From contig VJWM01000196.1 in NCBI GenBank assembly GCA_010909165.1, positions 186,001 through 250,000 of the forward strand: DNA of 64,000 nt, written 5' to 3'. The notes under the pieces were generated by a model, which worked only from the letters and a program-made list of their open reading frames with translations, made no database searches and had not been told where the DNA came from. Of the stretch, positions 32,680-46,900 are shown piece by piece. The number at the start of each line of letters is the position of its first letter. Position 1 is the stretch's first letter. Source of the stretch: Anthoceros angustus (taxonomy: Eukaryota; Streptophyta; Anthocerotopsida; Anthocerotales; Anthocerotaceae). The position numbers and the translations under genes were made by a program.

Positions 32680-33960
32680 ATAATAAGGTTCTCATTCAAC
32701 TTAATCCTAGAAAGGGTTGCAACTCGTGGATCCTTTTGTGGAAACGGAGGCACTCATGCATTATGGATATTAAAAGCCATTAGGCCCACTGATTTCGCGC
32801 GGAAAGGCTTAAGGCTTCAAAGTGCCCAACTCTATAGGATTCAAAGTGCTCAGGTGAGTTCATGGGAACCGAACACTTACACAACATCTTCTCTTCTTCT
32901 ACCAAGTTGGCTATTTCTGGAGGTTCCCCACTTTGGAACTCCCTATGGCCTAGTTTCAGACAAGTTCTTAAGCTTTCTAGGTGGAATTACTCCCTGCATC
33001 TAGAGCAGAAGTATTGGGCCTCCCACTGCAAGGGTGTTATGATATATGGAAGCCTCGCCGTGTTACCTCCATCTGGCATTTTCAGCATCTTTCCAACGTC
33101 TACTGGCAGGGTGTGGTGACTTTGGTAGATATTTGGGACCATAAGGTAGGGAACTGGAAACCAAATTGGGCAATACATTTCAATTTCACATCTCCGGGAC
33201 CCAAAGATGTGCTGCTTTCATCCTCTAGCGAGTATAATAAGATTTGTTTGATGAGGTCCTTTCCGCCTTGTGAATTCCAGAGCAGGTACAAGATGGCTTA
33301 TTAAACATGATAAATTCAGCTTTGGTCCAGATCTAACCTCTATGTCCAAATTCGGTTTTCTTCTCTAATTAGCTGCGGTCTGGGGTGCATCCACCTTAAT
33401 TGGATCGTTTTCTGCCTCACAGGGATGGCCAACTAATCCTTGTACAAAGTGGTATTTTACACTCGGGTGTGGGTTGTCCTATGGTGACGGTCATGTTCGA
33501 GTATGAAATTCCAATCTTTGGTGGCTCGTAGATGAACTATTATGCAACCAGCAAGAATGGGGTGGTTACAGGATATGGTGGGAAGGCTCTGCTTCCTTCT
33601 TCGGTCGTATCCCTCTCGGGGCATGGCATTGGCCTGGTGCAAGACGTGCTAGTATAGGGACTTTGAGATCCTTTCTTAACATTTCCACTTTGCTGCTATA
33701 TCGTCTAGCAGCCAATTAGCTATCAAACCGCAGCCTTCTTGCCCCTCATCTCCAGGTGAATCCTTCCTTTCACAACAGGATCCTCAAGTTGGTATGGGAA
33801 AGTCTCAATACTGCTGAAACGTATAGAGGCACTCTATGGCGGATGCTCCAGACTGCTCTTCCAAATTCTGACCAATGGAATGGCTTCTTCGAAGCCGCCG
33901 GGTGCTGACTTGTGTTTTATGTACTTCTGGGCAGGAACACAAGAGTGAATATTTCTTCTT
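32680..33960 (+). mobile_element. Probable LINE-type 3' remnant
   Basis: Broken plus-strand frames give PLWNSLW, then VYWQGVVTLVDIWDHKVGNW, and later KLVWESLNTAETYRGTLWRML. These resemble the stretch after the reverse transcriptase in L1-type plant LINEs, including the zf-RVT-like segment. It has many stops and no intact domain. Evidence is by motif resemblance only. Confidence 0.4.
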
Positions 33961-34206
33961 TAGATGGGGTGGATGCACGGTTTGGTGTACCATATGAATG
34001 TGCAACAACCGCAACACGGATTTATGTCCACTTGTGTCCACTTTTTCCGTTTACAAAATTTTCGAGCCATCAATTTACGTCGAAATTGCCTGAAATTTTT
34101 CAGGCAAAGGGTGACCATCTAGACAAACACACCCAAAAAAACTTCAGCTCCAGAAAGTCACATTTATGGTATAAACATTTTATAGCTGGATTTGACCATA
34201 AAAGTA

Positions 34207-34211
34207 CATAT
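34207..34211 (+). repeat. Target-site duplication CATAT, left
   Basis: CATAT directly precedes the TGTGG start of the 5' LTR and recurs at 48216-48220 directly after the 3' LTR. Confidence 0.85.
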
Positions 34212-37200
34212 TGTGGGCTATGCACTTCCCTGGGGAGTTAAGAAATAAGTAGGGTTTCTGTTTTTTTTTTGGATTGAAGGATAAATAAGGCGAAAAAGGA
34301 GGAATAAATTGGGGTAGGCCGGACGAGGCTCGAGTATACTCCGACTGAGTGAACAACGGACCCCCACTATGGCAAGCTCCCACACGAGTAACGGATAAGT
34401 CCGGAACCCACCCCAGTCAGCAGGATAAGTACGCTGGAAAGTAACCTAGGAGCGAGGCGTGAGGATGCACGAGGCGGCGCCACGTGGACGGCCCCGAGTG
34501 GAGGTCGGGCATGCGAGGCAGACCGTAACCTGCCGAGGCCGCAGGCAGTATTCACGCCCGCTGGCGCGCGCGTAAGGCCGCAGTAAGCGGAAGCGAGGTC
34601 GCGCACTCGCGCACGGACAACGAAGAGGCGCCTTCCGCCAGCAGCTTCCACAAGCGCGGCCAAGGAGGGAGGTCATTTACCGCGCCTCCGCATCCTCATC
34701 CCTTGCGCGCAATCCGGCTCGCGCTATCTTTTGGGCGCCCCACAGAGCGCGCACCGTCAAGGTTGGAGCACAACGCGGCGAGGAACATCGTGCCGCCGAC
34801 TCGCCGCAGCCAGAACAAGAGGAGGAGAAAGCAATGGCACCCAAAAGCCGACGGAAGTCTGGGAGCCATGGACCTCGTGGAGCGCAACATTGTGACCCGC
34901 GCTATCCGGACTTCGGGCCCCGGCCGGAGGAAGTGGGAATTGGTGCAGTGGCATCCGGACGTGTTCCAAATGGTCGGACCTTTGACAACGTTACTAGTCC
35001 GGAGTTTGCCCGGAAGATGCGATCAACAAGGAGGTCCGATCCAAGAACCTCCGGAGGACCCGAGGCGATGGACCTTGAGGTCCCGAGGATGGCCTACAAC
35101 CGCCTCAAGGAGGAAGAAGGGGCGTGCCGAGCCCCTTAAGGCGGGGAAGATAGGGCCGCCCACGCCGCGGCCGAGGCTCGAACGCATGGACAACCAACGG
35201 ATGGTTGATATCCGATCCGCCGATCCGAGTAAGGGCGGTAGCGGATCATTGTCCATTGAACTCGCCACCAAGGTGGATCACCTTGGTGATAACCGCGGTA
35301 TTCTCGCATGCGCCCAATGGGGAGAGCGGACGGGAAGGATTATCTTCGGGCCAGAGGCACGCAAGCTAAGGAGCGAGAAGCTCGCCATTATCGGCCGACC
35401 CCATACGATTCATGTATGGGGACATTTCGAGCCCTCAAGGAGGGAGAGCGGCGCCCGGGGCCGGAGGCCTGAGTAGAGCGTGCAAGGGCGCCTGAGGTGG
35501 GGGTCGCCCTTCAAGACCAAGCGGACTCGGAGGAGGACGATCGAGGATTCCTGACTCCATACGTCTGAGCGAACCCCTCACCACCTGTGGAAGTTTGGGA
35601 GGCGATTCCCTTCCTCCTTTGGTGCCCTCCGAGCAAGACAGGAGGGAGCCGATGCCGGAGGGCGGCGGCGCACCCGTAACAATTAACAACCACGACCGCC
35701 GAGCCCCGACGAACTCGGGAGCCAAGAGGCGGAAGACGGTGCCTTACCAACGCAAAGACCTGGGAAGGTGCACTTACCCCCCGCCACCAGTGGCAAGAGG
35801 TCAAGAGGCAAGAGGAGGAGAAGGGACGGCCCAAGGAGCAGGAGGTCACCGCAGCAGCCCACCTCGAGCCGGGTCCCGTCCCCACAGAAGGGGCAAAAGA
35901 GCTTGCTCCGACCCCTCACCTCCTCCGAGCCCTGTGAGAAAGAGGGCACAAAGGAGTTAGAGGCCAAGAGGGCCAAAGAGGGTGAGACTGACCACCACTG
36001 TGACCCGAGGGTCCCGATTAGGTCCGAGAACCCCTCCCCGACTTACTCCGGATCGGTATGGAGGTCCGCGGAGAAATGCCGGCCCCACTACGGACTTTGT
36101 GGGGGCCTCACTGGCCGTGGAAGAAACACGGCGAGTCTGCCACCGCCATGGACGGAATGCTTTGGGGTCTCGTACAATGAGAAGACCTGTGGAAGTGGAG
36201 GCCACCCGAGGAGGATGGTGGAACCCAAGAGCAAGTGAAGGCGTGAGGGGCGGAGTCCCTCGCCGGATCGAGGAAGGGAAACGGTGGCGGAGCGCGAGGC
36301 CCGGCGGTTCAGCAGATCAAGGTTCTTCACCAGCAAATTGAAGCAAGCTCAGAGGCCCAAGCGCGGAGGACCTTGCAAGAGGGAAGCGCAGAGGCGGAAG
36401 AGGCCCGGCACAAGAGAGAGCTGGACCGGGCGGAGGCGGCCAGAGAGCCAAGTGGGCGAGGCCTGTAAAGGCGAAGGAGTCAAGCCGAAAGAGCGACCGG
36501 ATCACCATGCACGTGATCGGAACCGGTGGAGAGTCAGACAGCAGAGGCTAACTCAAGGCCGTGACAAAGGCTATGGAGCAGGCCAGGAGGAGATGGAGGC
36601 CAAGACTGGGAGATAGGATCTCCGAGTAGGGAAGTAGAGGAGAGGCGGCAGCAGATGGAGGACAGAAGGACACGCTGGAGCTACAACCCAAGATGCGCTT
36701 GAGCGCAGTGATTCTCAACGAGAATCCACGACTCGAGCACGAGTGCCCAGCCCGCCTCAAGACGGAGGAAAATCGGCGACTATCCAAGGAGTTGGACGCT
36801 GTGCTGTAAGGAGCCGGAGGAAGTCCGAGCCTGACGGAGGTATCCGACCGCTGAGAGGGAGTCATGAGCTAAAGGCCGAATGAACGGAGGAGCGCGAGCA
36901 CCGGAAGGTAAAAGAAGCCGCGTCCAAAGAGAAGGGAACGCCGCGCCATGGCGGTAAGCGGCAATGGAGAGGAAACGACGGAGCCGGAGTGTGCGGAGCA
37001 ACAGGCAGTGCAGAGGTGACCGAGGCCGCCTTGTAGCCTCGCGTGATACTGGCCCCACCACAACTGGGCAGGAGAGGTGGCCCAACAAGCCGGGCAAAGA
37101 CCCGAACACTTATGGCGGAGGGAGTATCGGTGCCCGCACACGTGGAAGAGGCAATTCAACAAGTCGATCTGACTTTGCCTATTACCACACCGAGCCCCGG

Positions 37201-38544
37201 CGAGAAGCCTCGACACCGCGCAAACGGGACGGACTCGGAAGAAGGAGATGAAGGCCACGGGACAAGACAGGACCCTAGTGGCCCCTGCTTGGAGATGACG
37301 GAGCGCGGAGAGGAGCAACCGAGGAGCGAACGAGGAGCGCGGATGCGATCGAGGTAAGCACCCGCACCTCACCATGGAAGGAGGGCCAACGGCGAGTCAC
37401 CGGGCGATCGGGAACATGAGGACTTCGAGGAGAGCCACGGAGGAGTCCCGTGAGGGAGGAAACCTGTGGAGTCCGGACTTTGTCCTGAAGGGGAGGCCGG
37501 ACCAAGTCCGGACAATAAGTCCGGACTCAAGTCCGGACCAAGTCCGACTCAAGTCCGACCCGAGGTCCGACCTCGAGGTCCGGACGAGACAAGGTCGGAC
37601 CTAGCCGGGCCGGACCTGAATAAGCCGGACTCAAGTTCGTGAGTCGAGACAGACCGAGGACCGGGCAAGAAGGAGGAGCCCCTTCGACTTACGCTTAGGG
37701 GAGAGGTGGCCCCACCGGGCAAGGACCTGTGAGGCCGGAGGATGACGCCGGTAACGGCGTTGTCGACCGCCGAGCCCAACCCGGCTGTGATTCCGGGAGA
37801 GGAGGGGCCCGCCACGGATCATCCGATTGGGTGCACCACAACCGCTGTGACGGGGATTGGACCACCCATTCCGGGCCCAGGACCTTCCCACAACATGGAA
37901 GGAGATAGGGGATGGTAGGCGGCCGATTAGGGTATACCGAGCTATCACCGTAATAGGGGTGTAATAAAGACGCCACCTTGGGCGCAGATAAGAGGGGCCG
38001 AGGTCGCTAGTAAAGCATCTTTCTCTTGGTGTTGATGCCGCTGCGCACCTTTGTGAGTCTTCTTGCTAACGTGAGTCCCGAGTCACCGAGCACGGCGCCC
38101 GGGAGATTGATCAAGGTCCCGTGACGGACTTAACGCTGTGTGGTGTGCGGAAGGGTGACCGGTGATCCGTCTTCGAGCCGTCCGACACCGAACGACTGAA
38201 CGTGTGAGCCGGAGGAACTCCCGGAGGGTGTGTAGAGCCCGGACGAGAGGCCCGGAACGAGGAGGTCCGATCACAGAACCGCGCCTTTTCTAAGATCAAG
38301 AGTGTAGCGTGAGAGGAGAGGAAAGGACTGGATGAGGATGTATGTGAACGATACGGACGCGAACGGGTCTCAAACGCTTGGCCATACCGGCTCAGACGGT
38401 GAACGTGAGTAGTTAGGAGTATGTGTGTGAGACGAACGAGCGCTAAGGACGGTAAGAATCAAAACGCAACCTATCATTCCCTTGGGAACGGACTTCTTCT
38501 ACAACGACACGGATGTACCGCGGCCATCGAAAAGTCCCGCCACA
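34212..38544 (+). repeat. 5' LTR of the Ty3/gypsy element
   Basis: 4333 bp, TGTGGGCTATGCAC…GTCCCGCCACA. U3 makes up about 3.8 kb and holds the disrupted coding-like region described for the solo LTR. The putative TATA/transcription-start zone is near 37986-38020 (AGATAAGAGG…AAAGCATCTTTCTCTTGG). Confidence 0.88.
37478..37615. repeat. GTCCGGAC palindrome array in LTR U3 (5' LTR)
   Basis: About ten irregularly spaced copies of GTCCGGAC or its one-base variants (AAGTCCGGAC, GAGGTCCGGAC). The corresponding arrays are at 47162-47330, 50345-50500, 53770-53935 and 54140-54295. Confidence 0.85.
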
Positions 38545-38548
38545 TTTT

Positions 38549-38565
38549 TGGCGCCGCTGCCGGGA
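38549..38565 (+). promoter_or_regulatory. Primer-binding site, tRNA-Asp type
   Basis: TGGCGCCGCTGCCGGGA lies 4 nt after the 5' LTR. It matches the TGGCGCCGTTGCCGGGGA-type site common to many plant Ty3/gypsy elements, complementary to a tRNA-Asp 3' end. Confidence 0.8.
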
Positions 38566-38599
38566 ATGAAATCGGTCTGCAAAGTGCGCCCTTAGGAAG

Positions 38600-40900
38600 A
38601 GAAGGTAAGTGAATGCGTGAGCCGACTCAAGAGTGAACCGTCAGAGGATCGGACGTGGTCACCTCGCGTGCTCTCCGAGCCGTGAGAGGGAGAGACGCCA
38701 AACCCAACGAGAGCCGATCGAGGAGGGAGAACGTGGTCGAATTGTCGGACCAAGACGAGTACGGGTACAGGGACGCCAACGGAAGAAGGTAGGACCACGC
38801 CTAACCCAATCGATGGCGCAGCCATGGCCCCTACCGACCAAACAAGCGTTCCATATTCGGAGGGAAGAAGGAGCGGATGCGAGACCTTTGTGGAGGACTT
38901 CGTCCAAAGCCAACTTCAACGGAGAGGGAGTCGACGCACTCATCCAAATTTTCCAAGGGGTTCTCCGAGGACAACAATGGTATCGGAGAAAGTACCGACC
39001 ACCGGAGAATGCCCCACCCGCCTGCTTGAAGCTTTGAAAATGCCTTCTTAGAACGGTTTCGAGGGATCACCGTGAGGGTATGTATTATCAAAGTTGGAAA
39101 ATCAAGCGAAGAAGGAGAAGCCGGGCTCAGACATCGAGCGGTTCTATGCCCGAGGATCGGCATCCAACCCATACCACGATGCAAGCGACGGTGGTTCGCG
39201 GCCGGTCTAGCCAAACCCATGGCTGTGCACGCCCCGCCGCCGAGAAGGACGTGGGCAAGGCGGTCGAGCGGCCGAAAACTACGAGGAATCGCTACATCGA
39301 GGATAAAGAACCGCTCAAGGAGGCAAGAAGAAGAAGAAGAAACGGGGTTCGACTGAGGAGGAAGAGTCTTGAGGAGGAGGAAGACCAATCGAGGTGTCTT
39401 GAGGAGGAGCGTCCAAGAAGAGACGGAGGTCTCTAGCGAGGAAGAGTATCCCCAAGAAGAAGAGCAAGAAAGCCCGCCAAAAAGAAGCAGGTAAGAAGGA
39501 GGTGGTGACACCAAGACGTCCGAGAAGCTCCGACCCGACTCCCTCAAAGGAGGTAGGTCCGGAGGACCCGGAAAAGTGATAAAGAGAGTAGAGGACCGCG
39601 ATAAACCAGTTAAGGACCGAGCGCGGAAAACACCGACTACGGTGAACGCATCGTGTGCCGTGCAAGAACACGGCCATTCGAAGTCCAACCGCCTCAAGGT
39701 GCATCAAGTGGACTACACGAGGAGGAGGCCGAGGAGCAATGGGAAGAGGCCTATCGCATGTGAAGCCCTCCGGGCCGCGATATCCCAAAACCATGTATCC
39801 GCCAACCGGAGGTCCATACAACGAGCCCCACCGATGCAAAGACCGCATGGGAGCCCTTCGTATCCTCCGACGGCCGTGGTCTGTTGGAACCGCGAATCTC
39901 GCCATTACTCCAACGCGTGTCCGCACTCAACGAGGTGTGGTAATGGGGACTTCGAGCCGTGGTGGTGCAAGCAAGTGGGCATATGACAGACGCTATGTCC
40001 CAACCCCGCACAAGGACGGTACACGATATGCCACACCAAGCGGAGAACCCCGACCACCAACGCCACCTCCTAAGACTGCACTGCAGGCAAGATGCTGGGC
40101 ATGGGAAGAGATTCCCAGAGGTACGCGAGATGGAAAGAACAAGAAGGTACGGGGAAGGGAGGAGGAAATCTTGAGGTGTCTACTGTAGTCAAGGAAGGAG
40201 CGACGAGAAAGGCGCCATTGAAGAAGAACAAGATCGAGGAAGCCACGACCGAGGAAGGCAATCAAACCAAATACCAGCAGGATCCGACCGATGAAGGAGG
40301 GCTGGACGGCAGCCCGCCGAGGGATTACCCAAGGAAGTTCTCCTGCAGGTGACAGGAGAAGGGAACGGTGCCTCCGACGGCGACGTTAGCTTCCACCGGA
40401 CGTAGTCCGGAGGTGACCGAGATGTTGCAGGAGGAAATGCGCAAGCATCCGGAGAATAACACGGGTGACCGGGAGAGGATGAGGACGCAGCAGGATCCTC
40501 GATTGGGGTAGAAGCCTCGCCTTTTAATGTGGCGACTGATGATGAATCGCAGACCTTGTGTCCTTTCGATACCGCCGAGGGATAACCCAAATACCGCAAG
40601 AGGTCCGTCGTTAGGGAAACCCACCATGAGCACCAAAGCCGTGAAGGGTAGCATGGAAGTGAGGGTGGTGTCCCATACGGACCGGGGCGCCACAAGTGGA
40701 GATTGGATGTATCATCAAGGATGTACTGGACACGGGTCCGAGTCAACCTCATCACCACGACGAAAATTGGGCTTCACATCCTTCAACCTCAACGAAGACT
40801 CGAATGGCATGTCAAGAAGAGATCCGCGGGAGTTAACCGAGTCTTGGCCACCATAGCCGCACCCTACAAACCGGATTTTGTTGTGATCAAACCGCCGGAC
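38600..40900 (+). pseudogene. Retroelement gag and protease region, frameshifted
   Basis: Broken frames. A basic, Glu/Lys-rich segment lies around 39290-39480. A CCHC-like zinc knuckle remnant (VCWNRESRHYSNACP) is near 39875-39925 and appears to lack one Cys codon. Protease motifs could not be identified with confidence in 40000-40900. No single frame exceeds about 180 codons. Confidence 0.55.
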
Positions 40901-41599
40901 CATTAGGGTATGAGGTGTTGTCACGGCCATGGCCCAGCAGCTACACTTTGGAAGGAAGGAGATTCACTGGACGGGACCCTGGAAAAGAAGGGAGGGTTGC
41001 TATCACCGGAGCAAGGACACCTATTGTGGGAAACCGTGAGCACTACTAAGGGTATACCTGAGGACTCCACCGGCGAAACAAGATAGTTCCGAGGAGGCGA
41101 CTTTTCGCCAAGATCCGCCGGTCCGAGGAGGAGATGGACTACGCGGATGCCTTTGGCGAAGTGATTGATTGTTTTCAAACGCCACAACGGGCCGGAGGAA
41201 GGAAGTGAAGAGGAGGTCGGACCAAAGACAAGGGGAGAAGAGTCGGACCAAGGAAAAGCGACATCGGGAGTAACACGATTCACCTCCGACGAGCTCTTCA
41301 GAGAATGGGGATGCGAGAGGACGATCCCGAGAGGAGGACGAGGGGTTTGGACGAGGCAAAGACGGAACGGAGACGGTGAACCCGACGACGTGGAAGAAGT
41401 GGAGGTCCGCCAGCAAATTCTCAAGTTTAAGAAAGGCATGCCTCGGACCAAGGAAGGACTAAAGCACCTGGGGAGTTTTATGGTGTTCAAGGTCAAGGTT
41501 GACATGAAGGGCATTCAAGAAGTGGGAGAGCATAAGATCGATTTGAAGCCGGAGCGTGCCAATCAATCCAATACAAGCTCAACCCCAAGTATTCGATCA

Positions 41600-42570
41600 A
41601 GGTGAAGGAGGTCCTTGATAAGTACCGAGGCAGACATCATTTTCCCCATCACAACAGCCGAGTGGGTCACCGATTGTGGTGGTTCCCAGCCAGACAAATT
41701 CGGTATGCCAAGATTGGAGGAAGCTCAACGCAACGGAGAAGGACCACTTCCCGATGCCATTCAGACGACATTTTGGACAAGGTGGTGGAGACTACTTACT
41801 CCTTCCCGGATGGCTACTCCGGATATAACCAATTGCACCTAAGGGAGTCGGACCGACAAGACGACCTTCACTACGGAGTGGGGTACGCTTGCCTACAAGA
41901 GAAGTGCCTTTGGGATGACCGAGCGCGTGGTCGCTCGCGTATGCCAACGCCTTCCGTGACTTCGAGGGACTTCATGGAGATATTCCCGGATGATTTTGTG
42001 TGCATGGGGAGGGACAAACACCTTGGGCATCTAAGAAGGTGCTTGAGCGCCGCCGGAGACTCAATTGAGCCTACACCCGAGAAATGCTACTTTGGAATGA
42101 GAGGGAATCTTGTCGACATCGGTGCCTGGGAATCGAGGTGACCAGAGGTCCGGTCATCCGCCTCCACCAACGAACCTAAAGGAGCCGAGAGGTTTCGAAT
42201 GGTGGGATACTACCGGTTTATTAAGGACTTTGTAAGAGGGGCTAAGTTGATGTAACTCACAAGGAAGGAGGAGGTTTGGACCCGGTCACGGAGCGAGAGG
42301 AGGCCTTCGGATTTATGTAACACCTTGGTAAGCGCACCGGTTCTAAGAGGACCGGATCGAGAAATGTGTATGTAGATGTCCGCTTTTGCTATCGGAGTAG
42401 TGCCGAGCCGGACGACAAGCGGGATTATCCCGTATACTACTACGACATACACCACGGAACAAAAATACACAACTACAGAAGGCAAGCACCGGGTATGGTA
42501 TATGTCAAGAAATTCCACCTACTACCCAAAGGAGTTTGTGTTCTATGTAGACCACTAAGCATCCGGTGAA
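41600..42570 (+). pseudogene. Retroelement reverse transcriptase and RNase H, frameshifted
   Basis: RT landmarks: FPDGYSGYNQLHL near 41802-41840, a DDF catalytic block near 41990 and EKCYFGMR near 42080. RNase H/tether landmarks: DYPVYYYD near 42425 and ERQAxGMVY-like and LLPK segments near 42480-42530. Several small indels break the frame. Confidence 0.75.
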
Positions 42571-42949
42571 TAAGACGGACTCCGGACGGATAGCAAGGTG
42601 GATATTGTCGCAGGAGTTCACGTGGAAACAAGACAAGGGAGGCACCAAAATGCATTTCGTCACGATTGAAAACAGAGGTGTTGAGAGATCGAAGATGCTC
42701 CTGGATGAGACATTGGTTGCCGCAGAAAGTACAACCGAGGAGCCCGACCGAACCCCAAGCTACGAACTGGCAGCCTTAGAGAAGGAGAAGGAGGGCTGCC
42801 GTCCGACCCACGAAAGAGCGGTACTGGGAATGGAGCTTCCAAAATCGACTGTGATGAGGGAGGCATTCGTGCACTATGCTCGACCTTCGTAATGTACAAC
42901 GGTGTGTGTGTTCAAATTAGGGCCTGAGTAGAACGAAAAGCAAGGCAGA

Positions 42950-43500
42950 GACAAGGGGAATGCACGAAGGATTGGGGGAGGACACTACGCAAAGACAGTC
43001 ACCACCAAAAGATTTTGAAGCGGATACGTGGCCAACAATGTATGGGGACACCCACCGCTTAGAAGAAGTGTGATGCTTGTCAGGATCGAAAGCCAACCCC
43101 GACGACACAAAGGCCGCTAATATTGGCACCGCACCTTCAAAAGTGGGTATTGACTTTGTTGGACCTGCCACGACAAGACACACACAAAGGAGATACATCC
43201 CGGTGGCAACCTACCATCACTGTGGGTAGAGGCGACAAGAACGGACTCGCAAATACCGTGGCCAAATTCGAGAACATCATAACCCGGATGATGTCCGCCG
43301 CAGTTGGTAAGTGATAGGGGAACCCATTTCCTTAATGATGTGGTGGCCGCCATGACGGAGTATTTCGCATCAATCATCGCAAGACGGCACCCTACAATCC
43401 TAAGGCCAATGACAGAGAAGACAAATGGGCTCATCCGCAGGATCTCGAATAAACTCTGAACTACGCCCATGATCGGATACCAAGTCGCCATCCGTGACCG
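42950..43500 (+). pseudogene. Retroelement integrase, frameshifted
   Basis: Pieces of the DDE core in shifting frames: GID(F)VGPA-type start near 43140, VAKFxENIITR near 43255-43300, then FLNDVV…MTEYF and APYNPKAN near 43330-43410. Its place after RNase H supports the Ty3/gypsy order. Confidence 0.65.
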
Positions 43501-43899
43501 TATGCCCGGACAGCAGAAGGTGACCACACAACGGACCCTTACTTGACCTACCTCCGTAATGGAGTTTGAAGTGCCCACTTTTCGAGTAATGATGGAAGGA
43601 GACGACAGAAGAGGAAAGCCAGGGGGTTTGTCAGAGGATGGGAAGAAGCTCAATGAAGATGCATGGTGCAAAACCAAAGATTTGGCACGATCGCCGATCG
43701 CGAATCGTGGAGTATGTAAAGGAAGGGACCGCCTCCTTTATGATAGTCACATGCATTTTCCAAACTTCACCGAGATGGATGGGTCCGCATCAAGTGGTGT
43801 ATATGACAACGGGTCCGTCCACGGCCTAGATGGAGAGCTGCCCACTGTAAACGGGTGGCGGTGAAGAAGTATCATGCTTAGTGTTGGCGAGACGCCAAT

Positions 43900-43912
43900 G
43901 ATGAAGGGAGTA
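43900..43912 (+). promoter_or_regulatory. Polypurine tract
   Basis: GATGAAGGGAG followed by TA, directly before the TGTGG of the 3' LTR; the expected plus-strand primer. Confidence 0.65.
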
Positions 43913-46900
43913 TGTGGCTATGCACTCGGGAGTTAAGAAATAAGTAGGGTTTCGCTTTTTAGGATTGAAGGATAAATAAGGCGGAAAAGGAGGAATAAAT
44001 TGGGGTAGCGGACGAGGCTCGGAGTATACTGACTGGAGTGAACAACGGACCCCGCACACTATGGCAAGCTCCGACTACGGAGTAACGGATAAGTCCGAAC
44101 CCACCTGTGTCAAAATAGGATAAGTACGCCAGTGAAAGTAACCTAGGAGCGGAGGCGTGAGGATGACGGCGGCGCCACGTGGACGGCCCCGGAGCATGCG
44201 GTGACCCAGAACGTGAGGCCGCAGGGGTATTCACGCCCGCGGCCCGCGCGGGCGTAAGGCCGCAGGCTAAGCGAGGGTCGAGTGCCATGCACTCGCGCTA
44301 CGGACAACGAAGAGGCGCCTTCCGCCCAGCTACTTTCCACAAGCGCCAAGGAGGGAGGTCATGCCGCAGCCTCATAACCCCTCATAGCCCTTGCGCCCGC
44401 AATCCGCTCGGCGCTATCTTTGGGCGCACCGCCAGAGGCGCACCGTCAAGGTTGGAGCAACGCGCAAGGAGGAACATCGTGCCACGCCAGCCAGAACAAG
44501 AGGAGGAGAAGCAATGGCACCCAAAAGCCGACGGAGTCTGGGAGCCATGGACCTCGTGGAGCGCAACATTGTGACCCGCTATCCGGACTTCGGCCCCGGC
44601 CGAGGAAGCAGGAATTGGTGCGGAGTGGCATCCGGACGTGTTCCAAATGGTCCGGACCTTTGACAACGCTACTCTAGTCCGGAGTTTGCCCGAAGATGCC
44701 GGCGATCAACAAGGAGGTCCGATCCAAGAACCTCCGGAGGACCCGAGGCGATGGACCTTGAGGTCCCGAGGATGGCCTACAACCGCCCAAGGAGGAAGAA
44801 GGGGCGTGCCGAGCCCCTTAAGGCGAAGGGGAAGATAGGGCCACACGCGCGGCGCCGAGGCTCGAACGCAGCGGACAACCAACGGATGGTTGATATCCGA
44901 TCCGCCGGATACCGAGTAAGGGCGGTAGCCCGGATCATTGTCCATTGAACTCGCCACCAAGGTGGATCACCTTGGTGATAACTGCTGGTATTCTCGCATG
45001 CGCCCAATGGGGAAGAGACTGGGAAGGATTATCTTCGCCCGTGGGGAGGCACGAAGCTAAGGAGCGAGAAGCCTCGCCATCGACCCCATACCCGATTCAT
45101 GTATGGGGACATTTCGAGCTCTCAAGGAGGGAGAGCTTGAGCGGGCGCCCGAAGGAGGCCCCGCCAAGTAGAGCGTGCAAGGGCGCCTGAGGTGGGGGTC
45201 GCCCTTCAAGACCAAGCGACTCGGAGGAGGACGATCGAGGATTCCTGACTCCATACCTGAGCGAACCCCTCACCACCTGTGAAGTTTGGGAGGCGATTCC
45301 CTTCCTCCTTTGGTGCCCTCCGAGCAAGACAGAGGGAGCCGATGCCGGAGGGCGCGCACCGCAGAGCAGCCCAACAACCACGACGGCCGAGCCCCGACGA
45401 ACTCGCGGAGCCAAGAGGCGAAGACGGTGCCGCTTACCAACGCAAAGACCTCGGAAGGTGCCGGACTTACCCCCGCCCACGGAGTGGCAAGAGGTCAAGA
45501 GGCGAAGGAGGGCAGAAGGACGTGGCCCAAGGAGCAGGAGGTCACCGCGCAGCCACCCCGAGCCGGCCCCCCCCAGTGAAGGGGCAAAAGAGCTTGCTCC
45601 CGACCCCTCACCTCCTCCGAGCCCTGTGAGAGAGAGGCACAAAGGAGTTAGAGGCCAAGAGGGCCAAAGAGGGTGAGACTGACTCACCACTGTGACCCGA
45701 GGGTCCCGATTAGGTCCGGAGAACCCACCGACTTACTCCGGATGGTATGGAGGTCCTGGACCGAGAAATGCCTCCCACTACGGACTTTGGGGGCCTCACA
45801 GCGGCCGTGGAAGAAACACGGCGAAGTCTGCTACCGTCATGGACGGAATGCTTTGGGGTCTGTGGTACAGAGAAGACCTGTGAAGTGGAGGCCACCCGAG
45901 GAGGATGGTGGAACCCAAGAGCAAGTGAAGGCGGCCCAGGGGCAAAGGAAAAGGCGGAGTCCTCGCCGGATCGAGGAAGGGAAACGCCGGTGGCGGAGCG
46001 AGGCCCGGGCGGTTCAGCAGACTGGTTAAGGTTCTTCACACACCGGGCAAGCTGAGGCCCAAGCGGCGGAGGACCTTGCAGCGGGAGGGCGCAGAGGAGG
46101 CGGAAGAGGCCCGGCACAAGCAGAGAGCTCGGACCGGCGGAGGCGGCCCGGCCAGAGGCCAAGGGCGAGGCCTGTAAAGGCGGCGAGCCAAGCCGAAGAG
46201 CGACCGGATCACCATGACGGATCGAACCGGTGGAGAGCAGCACCGAGGCTAACTCAAGGCCGCACAAAGGCCATGGAGTGCAAGGGAGGAGGAGATGGAG
46301 GCCAAGACTCGGGAGATAGGAGATCTCCGAGCACACCGGAAGTAGAGGAGAGGCAGCAGATGGAGGATGCAAGGACACGCCTGAGCTACAACCCAAGATG
46401 CGCTTGAGCAGCAGTGATTCTCAACGAGAGAATCCACGACTCGAGCACGAAATAGAGTGCCGTCCTCAAGACGGAGGAAAATCGCGACTATCCAAGGAGT
46501 TGGACGTTGCTGTATGAGGAGGAAGTCCGAGTCTGGACGGAGGTATCCGATCACTGGAGAGGGAGCGGAGCTAAAGGCCGAATGAACGGAGGAGCGCAGC
46601 ACGGAAGCGTAAAAGAAGCCGTCCACCGAGAAAGGCGGAAGGGAACGCCCTATGGCGGTAAGCCGGGCAATGGAGAGGAAACGACGGAGCCGGAGCAGGG
46701 AGCAACAGTGCAATGCAGGAGGTGACCGAGGCCGCCTTGTAGCCTCGCGTGATACTGCCCACACAACTGGGCAGAGGGTGGCCCAACAAGCCGGGCAAAG
46801 ACGCCTCCCGAACACTTATGGCGGAGGGAGTACTGCACACGTGGAAGAGGCACAACAAGTCGATCTGACTTTGCCTATTACCACGCGAGCTCCGAAGTGA

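Noticed and set aside
34212-38544. Reading the gag-like LTR ORF as the element's main gag
   Set aside because: The primer-binding site lies after this region at 38549, and a separate zinc-knuckle gag remnant is in the interior, so the region belongs to U3 of the LTR.
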